From Verrucomicrobiota bacterium (GTDB lineage Bacteria > Verrucomicrobiota > Verrucomicrobiia > Verrucomicrobiales > Akkermansiaceae), in contig JAPLUI010000163.1 of NCBI GenBank assembly GCA_026397725.1, forward strand, positions 1 to 35,459: 35,459 nucleotides of DNA. Direction: 5' to 3'. This document shows, in pieces, positions 26,449 to 35,330 of this stretch. The notes under the pieces were generated by a model. The model was not told the origin of the DNA and made no database searches. It saw only the letters and a list, made by a program, of their open reading frames with translations. Each line of letters opens with the position of its first letter. Position 1 is the first letter of the stretch. Made by a program: the position numbers and the translations under genes.

Positions 26449-29400
26449 GTGCGCACCCGTTCCATCGCCGCCGGCACCCTTGCCGCACTCCTTGCCGCAC
26501 TCTTCGCCGCTCAGTCGGCACTCGCCGCCGCCGTTTACTGGGACGGCATCGGCATTGGATGGAACATGGCGAGTTCTTGGGACACTGCGGTTGTTCCCGG
26601 CGCGGCGGATGTCGCGAATTTCAGCGTCAGTACGGTCACTTCCGCGCAGACCGTCAATCTGAACGCCCAACAGTCCGCCCAGGGCCTGGTTTTCCATGGC
26701 ACCAACCCCGCGACGACCGCGCTACAGGGCGGCGGGACGAACCGGACCCTCACCCTCGGTGCCAGCGGCATCCAGGTCGATGGCGGGGCGGGAGCGGTGA
26801 CCATCGGGTCCGCGACGGCTGGACAAAACGTGGCAATCATCCTCGCGGCGGCCCAGACTTGGACGAACAACTCGGCGAACGGGTTCACGATTTATAATGC
26901 CGTCTCCGCTGGCAGCTATCCACTCACCGCCAACGGCACCGGGAATATCATCGTCAACGGCACCATCAGCGGCCTCGGCTCGCTCACCAAGGCCGGTGCC
27001 GGCACGCTGGTGTTGTCCGCCGCCAACACCTGCGCCGGCGGGACGACTCTCGCCGGTGGCACGGTGACCCTCGGCAATGCGGGCGCTCTCGGCACCGGGA
27101 CGCTCACCCTCAGCGGCGGCAATCTGGACAGTTCCGTCGTGAACCTCGTCAACGCGAACAACAACGTGCAGGCATGGAACGCCAACTTCACTTTTGTCGG
27201 AACCCGGAATCTCGACCTCGGCACGGGTACCGTCACGCTGAGCGCCAACCGCCAGGTCACTGTGAGTGCAGGCACTTTGACGGTTGGGGGTGCCATCGGC
27301 GGCGCCTTCAGCCTGACCAAGGCGGGCACCGGCACGATGGCGCTCACCGGGGCGAACACCTACACCGGCATCACGACCGTCAGCGGCGGCACGCTCGCCA
27401 TCTCCGGCTCGCCGACGGGTAACGGTGCGGTCACGGTCAACAACGGCGGCACTTTGCAGTTGGACTACTCCACAGATAGCACCAGCAAGATCAACGACTC
27501 CGCCATCCTGACGCTCGCCGGCGGCACCCTCGATCTCAAAGGCGGCTCGCACACGGAAATCGTGGCCTCGACCACGCTCACGGCCGGCACGGCTTCCCGC
27601 GTGACCAGCAGTAGCGGCACCTCCATGTTGCAGATGAATACCATCACGCCCGGTGCCGGTGCCTCCATCGACTTCGGAGCCGCCGGGATCGCCACCACCG
27701 ACAACCCCAATAACGCCCTCGGCATCCTCGGCGCATGGGCAACGATCGGCGGGACCGATTGGGCGATCAATTCCGCTGGCCTGATCACCGCCTTCACCGG
27801 CTACACGGATGTCCAACGCCTCGACCCCGGCACCATCACCGACGGTTCGGCCACCAACGTCCGCATCGTCGAAGGCAGCGGCTTCCCCGGAAACATCACG
27901 CTCGCCGCCGCCACGACCACAATCAACACGCTCAACCAGAGCGCCAGCGGCGGCAACAGCGCCGCCACGATCGACCCCGCCGGCCAGACGCTCCGCACCA
28001 ACAGCATCCTTGTGGGCACCGGCGCGGGCGCACTGACCATCGGCACCGGGATCAACAACGGCACGTTGAGCACGGCCACCGCAGGCGGCGAGCTGGCGCT
28101 TGTCAACAACACCGCGAACCACCTCACGATCAATTCCGTCATCGCCGACAACTCCACTTCAAGCCTCGCCAAAACTGGCACCGGCCCGATGACGCTCACC
28201 GCCGCCAACACCTACACGGGCAACACCACGGTAAACAGCGGCACCTTGTCCCTTGCCAACGCCTCTCTGAACGATGCCGCCACCCTCACTATCGCCAGCG
28301 GGGCCGTGCTCAACCTGACCCACGGAGACACCGACATTGTCGGCACGCTGGTCATCGCCGGCGTAACTCAGCCCACCGGCCTGTATGACTCCACCAACAC
28401 CGGCGGCACCATCACCGGCAGCGGCAAGATCCAAGTCGGCCCGCCCAGCAGTGCGGCCGACATCCTGACCTTCGTTTTCCCAGGCTTACCCGCCACCATG
28501 ATTACCGGAACCGCCATCACCGTGAGCGTGCCGTGCGGCACGGACGTGACCAGTCTCTCGCCCACCTACACCATGTCCCCGGGTGCCACGGGTGCGCCGG
28601 CTTCCGGCTCGACCCATGACTTCAGCAGTCCGCTGCATTACCTCGTCACCGCCCAGGATGGCATCACCACCAAGGACTATACCGTGACGGTCACCGTCGG
28701 CTCAACCAACCCGGTCAACTACGCCGGGTTGCTGCATACCGCGCTGGGCAGTGCGACCTTGTGTGTGCAATCGAACCAACTGATCGTTGGCAATCTGGGC
28801 ACCAGCGGCAACGACGGAGTGGAAATGGCAATGCCCGCCAACGCCACCGGCTGGCAGGGAACGCTTGCGCCGCTCGATGCGTTTCCGCCTAGGGGCGACG
28901 ACGTGCCGCTGTTTTTGCAGGAGCAAATCATCGGCACCGCGGGTCCGGTGACCCAAGGGGTGTTAGGGACGACGACCGTGACCAAGGCCGGGACCGGCGA
29001 CTATGTGGCCAGTGCCGATTTTTCACCGCTCGGAGCGAGCAGCGTTACGGTGGAGGTCTATAGCGGCAACAACTTGGTGGCGCAGAAAACGGCGACTGAA
29101 GCGACGCCGGGCGGCGGGGTTTTCACGAATCTGCTGACGGCCGTGAAGTGGCCCACCGACGCGCATGTGGAATTTAAATTTTGGCCGTTGCCACCCCGCA
29201 TGAAATGGACCTGGACGTACCCGGCAAACACCAGCATGGTGATGGACTGCGAATCGGTATCGGGTGACCGCGTGGTGGTGACGCCCGTCGTGGCCTTCGG
29301 GGTGAGTGCGTTCTCCGCAGTGCGGCTTCTGGCCTCGCAAATCCCCTCTCTCACCCTCACCAGCGAGACGTTCACGGTTGCGGCGACCTGGTTTGGCTTG

Positions 29401-32400
29401 TACAGCGGGGACTGGGATCTCGGCACCACCCCCAACTGGACCGCTGCCTTTGGTAACGAGGCTACCTTCCACGACGGCGAGGCGGTCTTGTTCGATGATT
29501 CCGCCATAGAAACCACGGTGAATCTCACCACGGCACTTTCGCCGGGAATGGTGACGGTGGACAACATCTTCTTGAATTATACTTTCACCGGCCCCGGCAA
29601 GCTCACCGGCCCCGGCGGTCTAAACAAGAGCGGCACGGGCGTCCTCACGGTCCTGACCGCCAATGATTTCACCGGCGGCACCATCATTGATGGCGGTGCC
29701 CTACAGCTTGGTAATGGCGGCACGACGGGTTCGCTCACCGGTAACATCATCGACCGTGGCACGCTGATCTGGAACCGCACGGATGCAGTGGCATTCGCCG
29801 GCACCATCAGTGGCCCCGGCACGTTCACCAAGGTCGGCACCGGCACGCTCACGCTTACGGGGGTCAATACTTTCAGCGGCCCCACCACCGTGTCCACCGG
29901 CACGCTGGTGGTGACTGGTTCCCTGTCCGCAAGTTCCGCCGTTTCCGTCGCCGCCACCGGCACCCTGGTTCTCGCCGACAATGCTGCCATGAACTTCGTC
30001 GTCGGCAACGCTTCCAACAACCGGATCGCCGGCAGCGGTGCGGTCACCTTGAATGGCTTCTGCACCATTGACACCTCCGCCGTGACCGCCACCACCGGCT
30101 CCTGGACCTTGGTCGATACCGCGACCCTGGCCGCCTCCTTCGGCCCCACTTTCGCGGTGGCCGGGGCGGATTGGACGGAAACCGCCAACGTCTGGACCAA
30201 GCTCGAAGGGGCCAAGACCTGGACCTTCTCCGAGGCCTCCGGCGTGCTCACGCTCAGCACCGTCACCGGCACCATCCTGCCAGTCGTCACCGACTTCGAC
30301 CATGCCGCAAACACCGCGACGCTCACGTTTGAAAGCCGGGTGGGTTTCATCTACAACGTTGAGTTCAGCACCACGTTGGCGAACGCTTCCTGGTCCCTTC
30401 TGGAGTCGGTGGTGGCCGCCACCACTCCCACCACGGTCACCGATTACTATGCGATGACGCCGCAGCGCTTTTATCGCGTGTCTTGTCAGGGCCCGCTGAC
30501 CGGGGCATTGACGCAGTTGGAGCCCCCACAGAACCCGCCCGGCCAGCCGGGCGGCCAGAGCCAACCCACCGGCGCCGCATGGCCCCAGTGCGCGGCCTCG
30601 CCATCAGCCCAGTGGGCCGCGACGCGGCAGCCGGTGCCCGGCACCTCGCCGCCGGGTGACGGCCTGCCGTACTTGTTCTCCGGCGAATTCCACACCACCA
30701 CCACGGACCTCTCGATTCGCGGCCGCGGCACGGACTTCGTCCTGACGCGCAGCTACCGCTCGAAAATCGGCCCCGTCACGGCACAGGGCAGCGGCTGGGA
30801 TTTCTCCTGCAACATCCGCGTCGAGCCTGCCGTGCTGGCGCAGGGCTCCGGGTTCGATGTCTTCAACGGCAACGGCCGCAAGGATACCTATCAACTGCGG
30901 CCCGACGGCACTTACGGTGCCGACCAACTGGCACATGAAGGCACCTTTGTGAACAACGTCTTCACCCTCAAGTTCGCCGATACCGGCCGCTGGGTGTTCC
31001 GTGCCTTCGACGGCAGCGCCAACCAAGGCAAGATTGATCAAAGCATCGACCGCAACGGCAACGCCCTGACCTTCCAGTATGCCACCGACGGCAGGCTGGC
31101 CACCGTCGTCGATACCCTGGGACGAAATATACAAATCGCCTACAACGCCGACGGGCTGGTCCAATCGGTCACCGACTTTGCCGGACGGGTCGTCAGTTAT
31201 GCCTACTATCAGAACGGCGATACCGGCGGCTCGGCCTGCGATTTGAAATCGGTCACCTGGCCTGCCGTCACCGGCACGCCCAACGGCAATGATTTCCCCG
31301 CCGGCAAGACCGTCACCTACACCTACTCCAAGGGCTTCACCGATGAGCGCCTCAACCACAACCTGCTCACCATCACCGATGCCAAAGGCCAGACCTGGTT
31401 ACATAACACCTACGCCACCACCACCAACCCGGCCGATCCCGACTTCGACAAGCTCCTGCGGCAGGTTCGCGGCAATCCCAACGAAGTGACCACCTTCTGG
31501 TACGCTGCGGTGAGTCCCACTGCCTCCAACCGCTTCGCCGTCAATAAAGCCATCGTCAATGACGGCACCGGCAACGTCTCGGAACTGCTCTTCGATGCCA
31601 TGAACCGCCTGGTGCGGCTCCGCGAGTTCACCGGCCGCGCGGTGCCCGGCGTCACCACCACCGAAACGCAAAACCGGCCGACCGGCAAGCTGCGCCCCGG
31701 CGACCCCGTCTTCTTCGAAACCATCCAGGAATGGAATGTCGATTCGCATCTGACCCGCACCCTCCTCCCCAATGGCAGCAGCGTGGTCAACACCTACGAA
31801 CTGGACCTCAATCCGGCGGCCCCGCCCCGCCTCCGCAGCAGCCTCCGCGAACGGAAACTGCTGCCGGGTCCCTTGGGCGGCGACCAGGCGTCGCTCGTCG
31901 AATCGTGGGTTTACGACACCAGCTTCGGCGGCGGCTGTTGCGGCTTCAACTTCGTGACTGCGGCCACCGATGCCCGCGGCAACATCACCCGCCACACCTA
32001 CGACAGCCACGGCAACCGGCTCACCACCACCCACCCCATCACGTCCCTCAAGGAGGACCTCGAATACAACGCCGCCGGCCAAATGACCGCCCATGTCCAT
32101 CCTGATAGAGGCGACGGCTTCCGGCGGCGCGACACCTTCACTTACCATGCCAGCGGGCCGCAGACGGGCTATCTCCAGCAGCAGGTCACCGACGCCGCAG
32201 GCTCCGCCCTGACCACCGCGTATGAATACGACTCCGCTGGCAACGTCAACCGGGTCGTCGATCCGCGCGGCTACGACACGCTCTACACGGTGAACACCTT
32301 GAACCAGCTCGTCCGCGAACGCTCGCCGGTGTTCGCCAACGGCAGCACCGTCCGCTACACGAAGGACTTCTTCTACGATGCCAACAACAACCTGGTGCGC

Positions 32401-35232
32401 GGCGAGGTGCAGAATGTGGACGAGAACGGAAATCTATCAACCACCAACCCCACCTTCACCACCACCCATGATTACGACATCCTCAACACCCTCGTCCGCA
32501 CCACCCGGGAAGTGGACCCCAGCCACAATGTGGTCACCGAGACCGCCTACGATGCGAACCGCAACCCGATCCTCGTGCGCGATGGCCAGGCGACCTCGGG
32601 CGCGGACCCGTTCAACACGGTCACGCTCCTTTACGACGAACGGAACCTGGTCTTCCGCGAGATCCGCGCCCAGGGCAGCCCGTCGCAAGCCACCACCCAA
32701 TCCGACTACGACGCCAACCGCAACCTCGTCCGCACCAGCGCCGGACTCGAAAGCTGCCCGCGCATCACCGCCGCCGCCTTCGACGGCTTCCAGCGACGCA
32801 CGGCCGTCACCGACCCCATGGGCAACGTGACCACCAATCACTTCGATCCCAATGGCAACCTCCTCAGCACCCGCGTGGATGGCGAGTTGAATGACGTCCC
32901 GGGAAGCGCCGGAAACATCCGCCTCGCGGCAGCCACTTACACCTACGATGCCATGAACCGGCAGACCCGCAGCGACGTGGCCCATTTTACCCCGCAGACC
33001 CAAGCCCCCATCGGCGATGGCCAGGCCACCACCCTTACCTCCTACGACGGCAATTCCCAAGTCACCGCCGTTCAGGATGACAACGGCCACACCACCAGCA
33101 CCGCCTACGACACCGCCGGCCGCCCCGCGACGAAAACCGACGCTGTCGGCGACACCGTCAGCTTCACCTATGATCCCAACGGCAATGTCACCACACTCAT
33201 CGAGCGCGATCACGGTGCTTCGATCATTGCCACCTCGTTCTTCACCTACGACCCCCTGAACCGCCAAGTCGGGACTGTGAACCCCCTCGGGTACCCGACC
33301 CAAGCCGGCTACGATTCGCTCAACAATCGCGTGGCCGCGGTGGATGAGCGCGGCAATCGGGTGAGCTATACCTACGACGGGCTGAATCGGATGCTCCAGA
33401 CCACCCGCAACCTGACCAACACCGGCGAAGGCGGCGGCACGCTCATAGGCACCATCACCACCCGGCAAACCTGGGACGATTCCTCACGCCTCACCAGCCA
33501 GGCCGACGACAACGCGCACTCGACCAGTTATGTGTATGACGCGCTCGATCGCCGCATCCGGCAGGTGTTTGCCGACGGCACCGCGAATTCGACAACCTAT
33601 GACGTGCATGGCAACCCGGCCACCCAAACCGATGCCAACGGCACGGTCGTCAATACCAGCTATGATTTGCTCAACCGCGCCACGGGCCGCACGGTCACGA
33701 GAGCCGTGGGCATTGAGGGGAACACCTTCGAGGACTACCAATATGACGGCCAGTCCCGGGTCGTCCGCGCCGCGAATGATGACACGGTCGCGACAAGGGC
33801 CTTTGATTCACTATCCAAGGTCAGCACCGAAACCCAGCAGATCCTGCCCGCCGGTCCGGTCCGGACGGTGACCTCCACTCACGATGGAGTGGGCAACCGG
33901 CTCGCCTGCACCTATCCATCGGGGCGGGTGGTCAACTCCACCTTCGACCCCATCAGACGCCCGTTGAGAATCACAATGCCGTCCTCGCCACTCACCTACC
34001 TCGCGAACTACACCTATGTCGATCGCACGTTGATGATTCGCGATTACGGCAACGGCACCAGCGCCACCAACAGCTATGACTTGCTCGGCCGGATGACCGG
34101 AGCACAGCACGAGAATCTCATCGACTTCACGGAAATCGATTTCCGCTCTTACGTCTGGGACGCCGCAGGCAACAAAACCGCCATGAATGACCTGCTGGCA
34201 CCGGCGCTGGATTCCAAATCATTCACCTATGATTCGGTGAACCGGCTCGTCACCTCGCAGACTGCCGTTGTCGGCCCGACCATCGCCTACACCTTGGACG
34301 GGGTCGGCAATCGCCTTGCCGTGACCGGCGGCAGCCATGCCGGTGCCTATTCCATGAGTGCCACCATACCACCCGCAGATGCCCAGGTGAATCAATACAC
34401 CGCCACCCCGTTCGACACGCGCGAAAGTGACGCCAACGGCAACCTGACGAGTGCCGGGCCGCAGGAGTTCCATTATGACTTCCGCAACAGGCTGGTCCGG
34501 GTGTGGAAGTCCTCCTCCGGCGAGACCACATCGTTCAAGTATGACTGCTTCGGGCGCCGCGTCGAGAAGGCCACTGCTACGGCCGCAACGCGCTATTACC
34601 ACACCGGTGAGGTGGAGATCGAAGAACAGGATGACAGCAACATGACCGTGGCCTCCTATGTCTGGGGCGTGCAAATTGACGAACTGCTCTATATGGACCG
34701 CGGTGGCCAGGAGTTTTTCTACCATGCCGACGACCTGGGCAGCATTCGCAAGGTCACCGGAGCGACAGGCTGTATCGTCGAGCAATACCGTTATGGTGAC
34801 TACGGCGAACCATCGTTCCTTGACGGGAGCGGAGTGGCGCTGGCTGGCACACAGATCGGCAACTCCACTCTTTTCACCGGTCGCCGCTACGATGCCGAAA
34901 CGGGACTTTACTGTTACCGCACCCGCTATCTCGATCCGACGGCGGGACGATTCACCACGCGCGACACGATCGGCATCTGGGGCGATCAGGGAAACATGGG
35001 TAACGGCTTCGCATACGTTGGCAACAATCCGTGGTCCCATGGGGACCCGGATGGTCGCGGTCCTTCCTGTCCCTGTCCTCGATGGCCCAAATGGGCTTGT
35101 ATTACATGTTGTGGCATCACCTCGGCAGTTCTTTGGGCCGGCGTACTTGTCGTCCCTGAGCCAGTGGCAAAAGTCGTCCTTATTGTCGTTGCTATAGCAT
35201 GGACTTCTAATTGCTTCGCTTGTTGTAGATAG
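26422..35232 (+). CDS. giant PATR-RHS fusion protein C with a variable C-terminal tip
   Basis: The 2936-residue protein has a signal peptide (1 to about 35, ending SALA). PATR repeats (about 38-680), a DUF5018-like domain (680-760), an unrecognised region (760-990) and a second PATR block (992-1287) follow. A surface-protein C-terminal domain ends RFYRVSCQG (about 1357), then a Pro/Gln-rich linker (1357-1413). A full RHS shell begins with a DUF6531-like start (DLSIRGRGTDFVLTRSYRS, near 1425). It continues through YD repeats to the RHS core (about 2757-2878: FFYHADDLGSIRKVTG, GRRYDAETGLYCYRTRYLDP, NPWSHGDPDG). The last 58 residues are a hydrophobic cysteine-rich tip. RHS shells typically encapsulate a C-terminal toxin; here the shell is fused to a surface stalk. 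ATG chosen by match to B and signal peptide. No immunity gene is visible downstream. A role in contact-dependent competition or adhesion is inferred. Confidence 0.82.
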   Translation: MNSSSILRPVRTRSIAAGTLAALLAALFAAQSALAAAVYWDGIGIGWNMASSWDTAVVPGAADVANFSVSTVTSAQTVNLNAQQSAQGLVFHGTNPATTALQGGGTNRTLTLGASGIQVDGGAGAVTIGSATAGQNVAIILAAAQTWTNNSANGFTIYNAVSAGSYPLTANGTGNIIVNGTISGLGSLTKAGAGTLVLSAANTCAGGTTLAGGTVTLGNAGALGTGTLTLSGGNLDSSVVNLVNANNNVQAWNANFTFVGTRNLDLGTGTVTLSANRQVTVSAGTLTVGGAIGGAFSLTKAGTGTMALTGANTYTGITTVSGGTLAISGSPTGNGAVTVNNGGTLQLDYSTDSTSKINDSAILTLAGGTLDLKGGSHTEIVASTTLTAGTASRVTSSSGTSMLQMNTITPGAGASIDFGAAGIATTDNPNNALGILGAWATIGGTDWAINSAGLITAFTGYTDVQRLDPGTITDGSATNVRIVEGSGFPGNITLAAATTTINTLNQSASGGNSAATIDPAGQTLRTNSILVGTGAGALTIGTGINNGTLSTATAGGELALVNNTANHLTINSVIADNSTSSLAKTGTGPMTLTAANTYTGNTTVNSGTLSLANASLNDAATLTIASGAVLNLTHGDTDIVGTLVIAGVTQPTGLYDSTNTGGTITGSGKIQVGPPSSAADILTFVFPGLPATMITGTAITVSVPCGTDVTSLSPTYTMSPGATGAPASGSTHDFSSPLHYLVTAQDGITTKDYTVTVTVGSTNPVNYAGLLHTALGSATLCVQSNQLIVGNLGTSGNDGVEMAMPANATGWQGTLAPLDAFPPRGDDVPLFLQEQIIGTAGPVTQGVLGTTTVTKAGTGDYVASADFSPLGASSVTVEVYSGNNLVAQKTATEATPGGGVFTNLLTAVKWPTDAHVEFKFWPLPPRMKWTWTYPANTSMVMDCESVSGDRVVVTPVVAFGVSAFSAVRLLASQIPSLTLTSETFTVAATWFGLYSGDWDLGTTPNWTAAFGNEATFHDGEAVLFDDSAIETTVNLTTALSPGMVTVDNIFLNYTFTGPGKLTGPGGLNKSGTGVLTVLTANDFTGGTIIDGGALQLGNGGTTGSLTGNIIDRGTLIWNRTDAVAFAGTISGPGTFTKVGTGTLTLTGVNTFSGPTTVSTGTLVVTGSLSASSAVSVAATGTLVLADNAAMNFVVGNASNNRIAGSGAVTLNGFCTIDTSAVTATTGSWTLVDTATLAASFGPTFAVAGADWTETANVWTKLEGAKTWTFSEASGVLTLSTVTGTILPVVTDFDHAANTATLTFESRVGFIYNVEFSTTLANASWSLLESVVAATTPTTVTDYYAMTPQRFYRVSCQGPLTGALTQLEPPQNPPGQPGGQSQPTGAAWPQCAASPSAQWAATRQPVPGTSPPGDGLPYLFSGEFHTTTTDLSIRGRGTDFVLTRSYRSKIGPVTAQGSGWDFSCNIRVEPAVLAQGSGFDVFNGNGRKDTYQLRPDGTYGADQLAHEGTFVNNVFTLKFADTGRWVFRAFDGSANQGKIDQSIDRNGNALTFQYATDGRLATVVDTLGRNIQIAYNADGLVQSVTDFAGRVVSYAYYQNGDTGGSACDLKSVTWPAVTGTPNGNDFPAGKTVTYTYSKGFTDERLNHNLLTITDAKGQTWLHNTYATTTNPADPDFDKLLRQVRGNPNEVTTFWYAAVSPTASNRFAVNKAIVNDGTGNVSELLFDAMNRLVRLREFTGRAVPGVTTTETQNRPTGKLRPGDPVFFETIQEWNVDSHLTRTLLPNGSSVVNTYELDLNPAAPPRLRSSLRERKLLPGPLGGDQASLVESWVYDTSFGGGCCGFNFVTAATDARGNITRHTYDSHGNRLTTTHPITSLKEDLEYNAAGQMTAHVHPDRGDGFRRRDTFTYHASGPQTGYLQQQVTDAAGSALTTAYEYDSAGNVNRVVDPRGYDTLYTVNTLNQLVRERSPVFANGSTVRYTKDFFYDANNNLVRGEVQNVDENGNLSTTNPTFTTTHDYDILNTLVRTTREVDPSHNVVTETAYDANRNPILVRDGQATSGADPFNTVTLLYDERNLVFREIRAQGSPSQATTQSDYDANRNLVRTSAGLESCPRITAAAFDGFQRRTAVTDPMGNVTTNHFDPNGNLLSTRVDGELNDVPGSAGNIRLAAATYTYDAMNRQTRSDVAHFTPQTQAPIGDGQATTLTSYDGNSQVTAVQDDNGHTTSTAYDTAGRPATKTDAVGDTVSFTYDPNGNVTTLIERDHGASIIATSFFTYDPLNRQVGTVNPLGYPTQAGYDSLNNRVAAVDERGNRVSYTYDGLNRMLQTTRNLTNTGEGGGTLIGTITTRQTWDDSSRLTSQADDNAHSTSYVYDALDRRIRQVFADGTANSTTYDVHGNPATQTDANGTVVNTSYDLLNRATGRTVTRAVGIEGNTFEDYQYDGQSRVVRAANDDTVATRAFDSLSKVSTETQQILPAGPVRTVTSTHDGVGNRLACTYPSGRVVNSTFDPIRRPLRITMPSSPLTYLANYTYVDRTLMIRDYGNGTSATNSYDLLGRMTGAQHENLIDFTEIDFRSYVWDAAGNKTAMNDLLAPALDSKSFTYDSVNRLVTSQTAVVGPTIAYTLDGVGNRLAVTGGSHAGAYSMSATIPPADAQVNQYTATPFDTRESDANGNLTSAGPQEFHYDFRNRLVRVWKSSSGETTSFKYDCFGRRVEKATATAATRYYHTGEVEIEEQDDSNMTVASYVWGVQIDELLYMDRGGQEFFYHADDLGSIRKVTGATGCIVEQYRYGDYGEPSFLDGSGVALAGTQIGNSTLFTGRRYDAETGLYCYRTRYLDPTAGRFTTRDTIGIWGDQGNMGNGFAYVGNNPWSHGDPDGRGPSCPCPRWPKWACITCCGITSAVLWAGVLVVPEPVAKVVLIVVAIAWTSNCFACCR
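30690..34680 (+). repeat. YD-repeat (RHS shell) region of gene C
   Basis: About 1300 codons carry degenerate repeats of roughly 20-22 residues with the YDxxGNxxxxxD pattern (for example TYDSHGNRLTTT, YEYDSAGNVNRVVDPRG, SFTYDPNGNVTTLIERD, TYDVHGNPATQTDANG). This is the beta-strand cocoon typical of RHS and teneurin-type proteins. No frameshift or stop interrupts it. Confidence 0.85.
35057..35232 (+). other. RHS C-terminal tip: two hydrophobic helices, eight cysteines
   Basis: The 58 residues after the DPDG motif contain eight Cys (as CPC, AC, TCC, NC and ACC groups). Two hydrophobic stretches (ITSAVLWAGVLVV and VAKVVLIVVAIAW) are separated by PEP. By hand count, 23 of 58 codons end in G or C, against 32 of the preceding 45, so codon use changes sharply at the boundary. 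No known toxin motif is recognised. A membrane-active tip is one inference; a structural tail is another. Confidence 0.6.
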
Positions 35233-35246
35233 CTGCTCCCTAGATA

Positions 35247-35299
35247 ACAACGCGTCACTCACTTACAACGCGTCACTCACTTCAACGCGTCACTCACTT
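35247..35299. repeat. three tandem 17-18 bp repeats after the RHS gene
   Basis: The unit acaacgcgtcactcactt occurs at 35247-35264 and 35265-35282, then once more without its first base at 35283-35299. There are no spacers. The remaining 160 bp to the window end is AT-richer than the giant genes and shows no ORF I can support. Confidence 0.9.
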
Positions 35300-35302
35300 T
35301 GA

Positions 35303-35330
35303 CAAGAGGAGTCTCCTTTCAGATCTCTTG
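35303..35330 (+). terminator. weak nested hairpin downstream of gene C
   Basis: CAAGAG (35303-35308) and CTCTTG (35325-35330) are inverted arms enclosing a second small dyad, AGGA-GTC-TCCT (35307-35317), followed by TT. It lies 70 bp after the stop of C. It could act as a transcription end but lacks a T-run like the terminators of A and B. Confidence 0.25.

Noticed and set aside
26722..28122. 466-codon minus-strand frame, with similar long frames at 32437-33468 and 34219-35262
   Set aside because: All are antisense to PATR or YD repeats and lack a start context or recognisable domain.
35247..35299. Possible CRISPR array
   Set aside because: The three units are contiguous without spacers and only 17-18 bp long, and no cas gene is visible.
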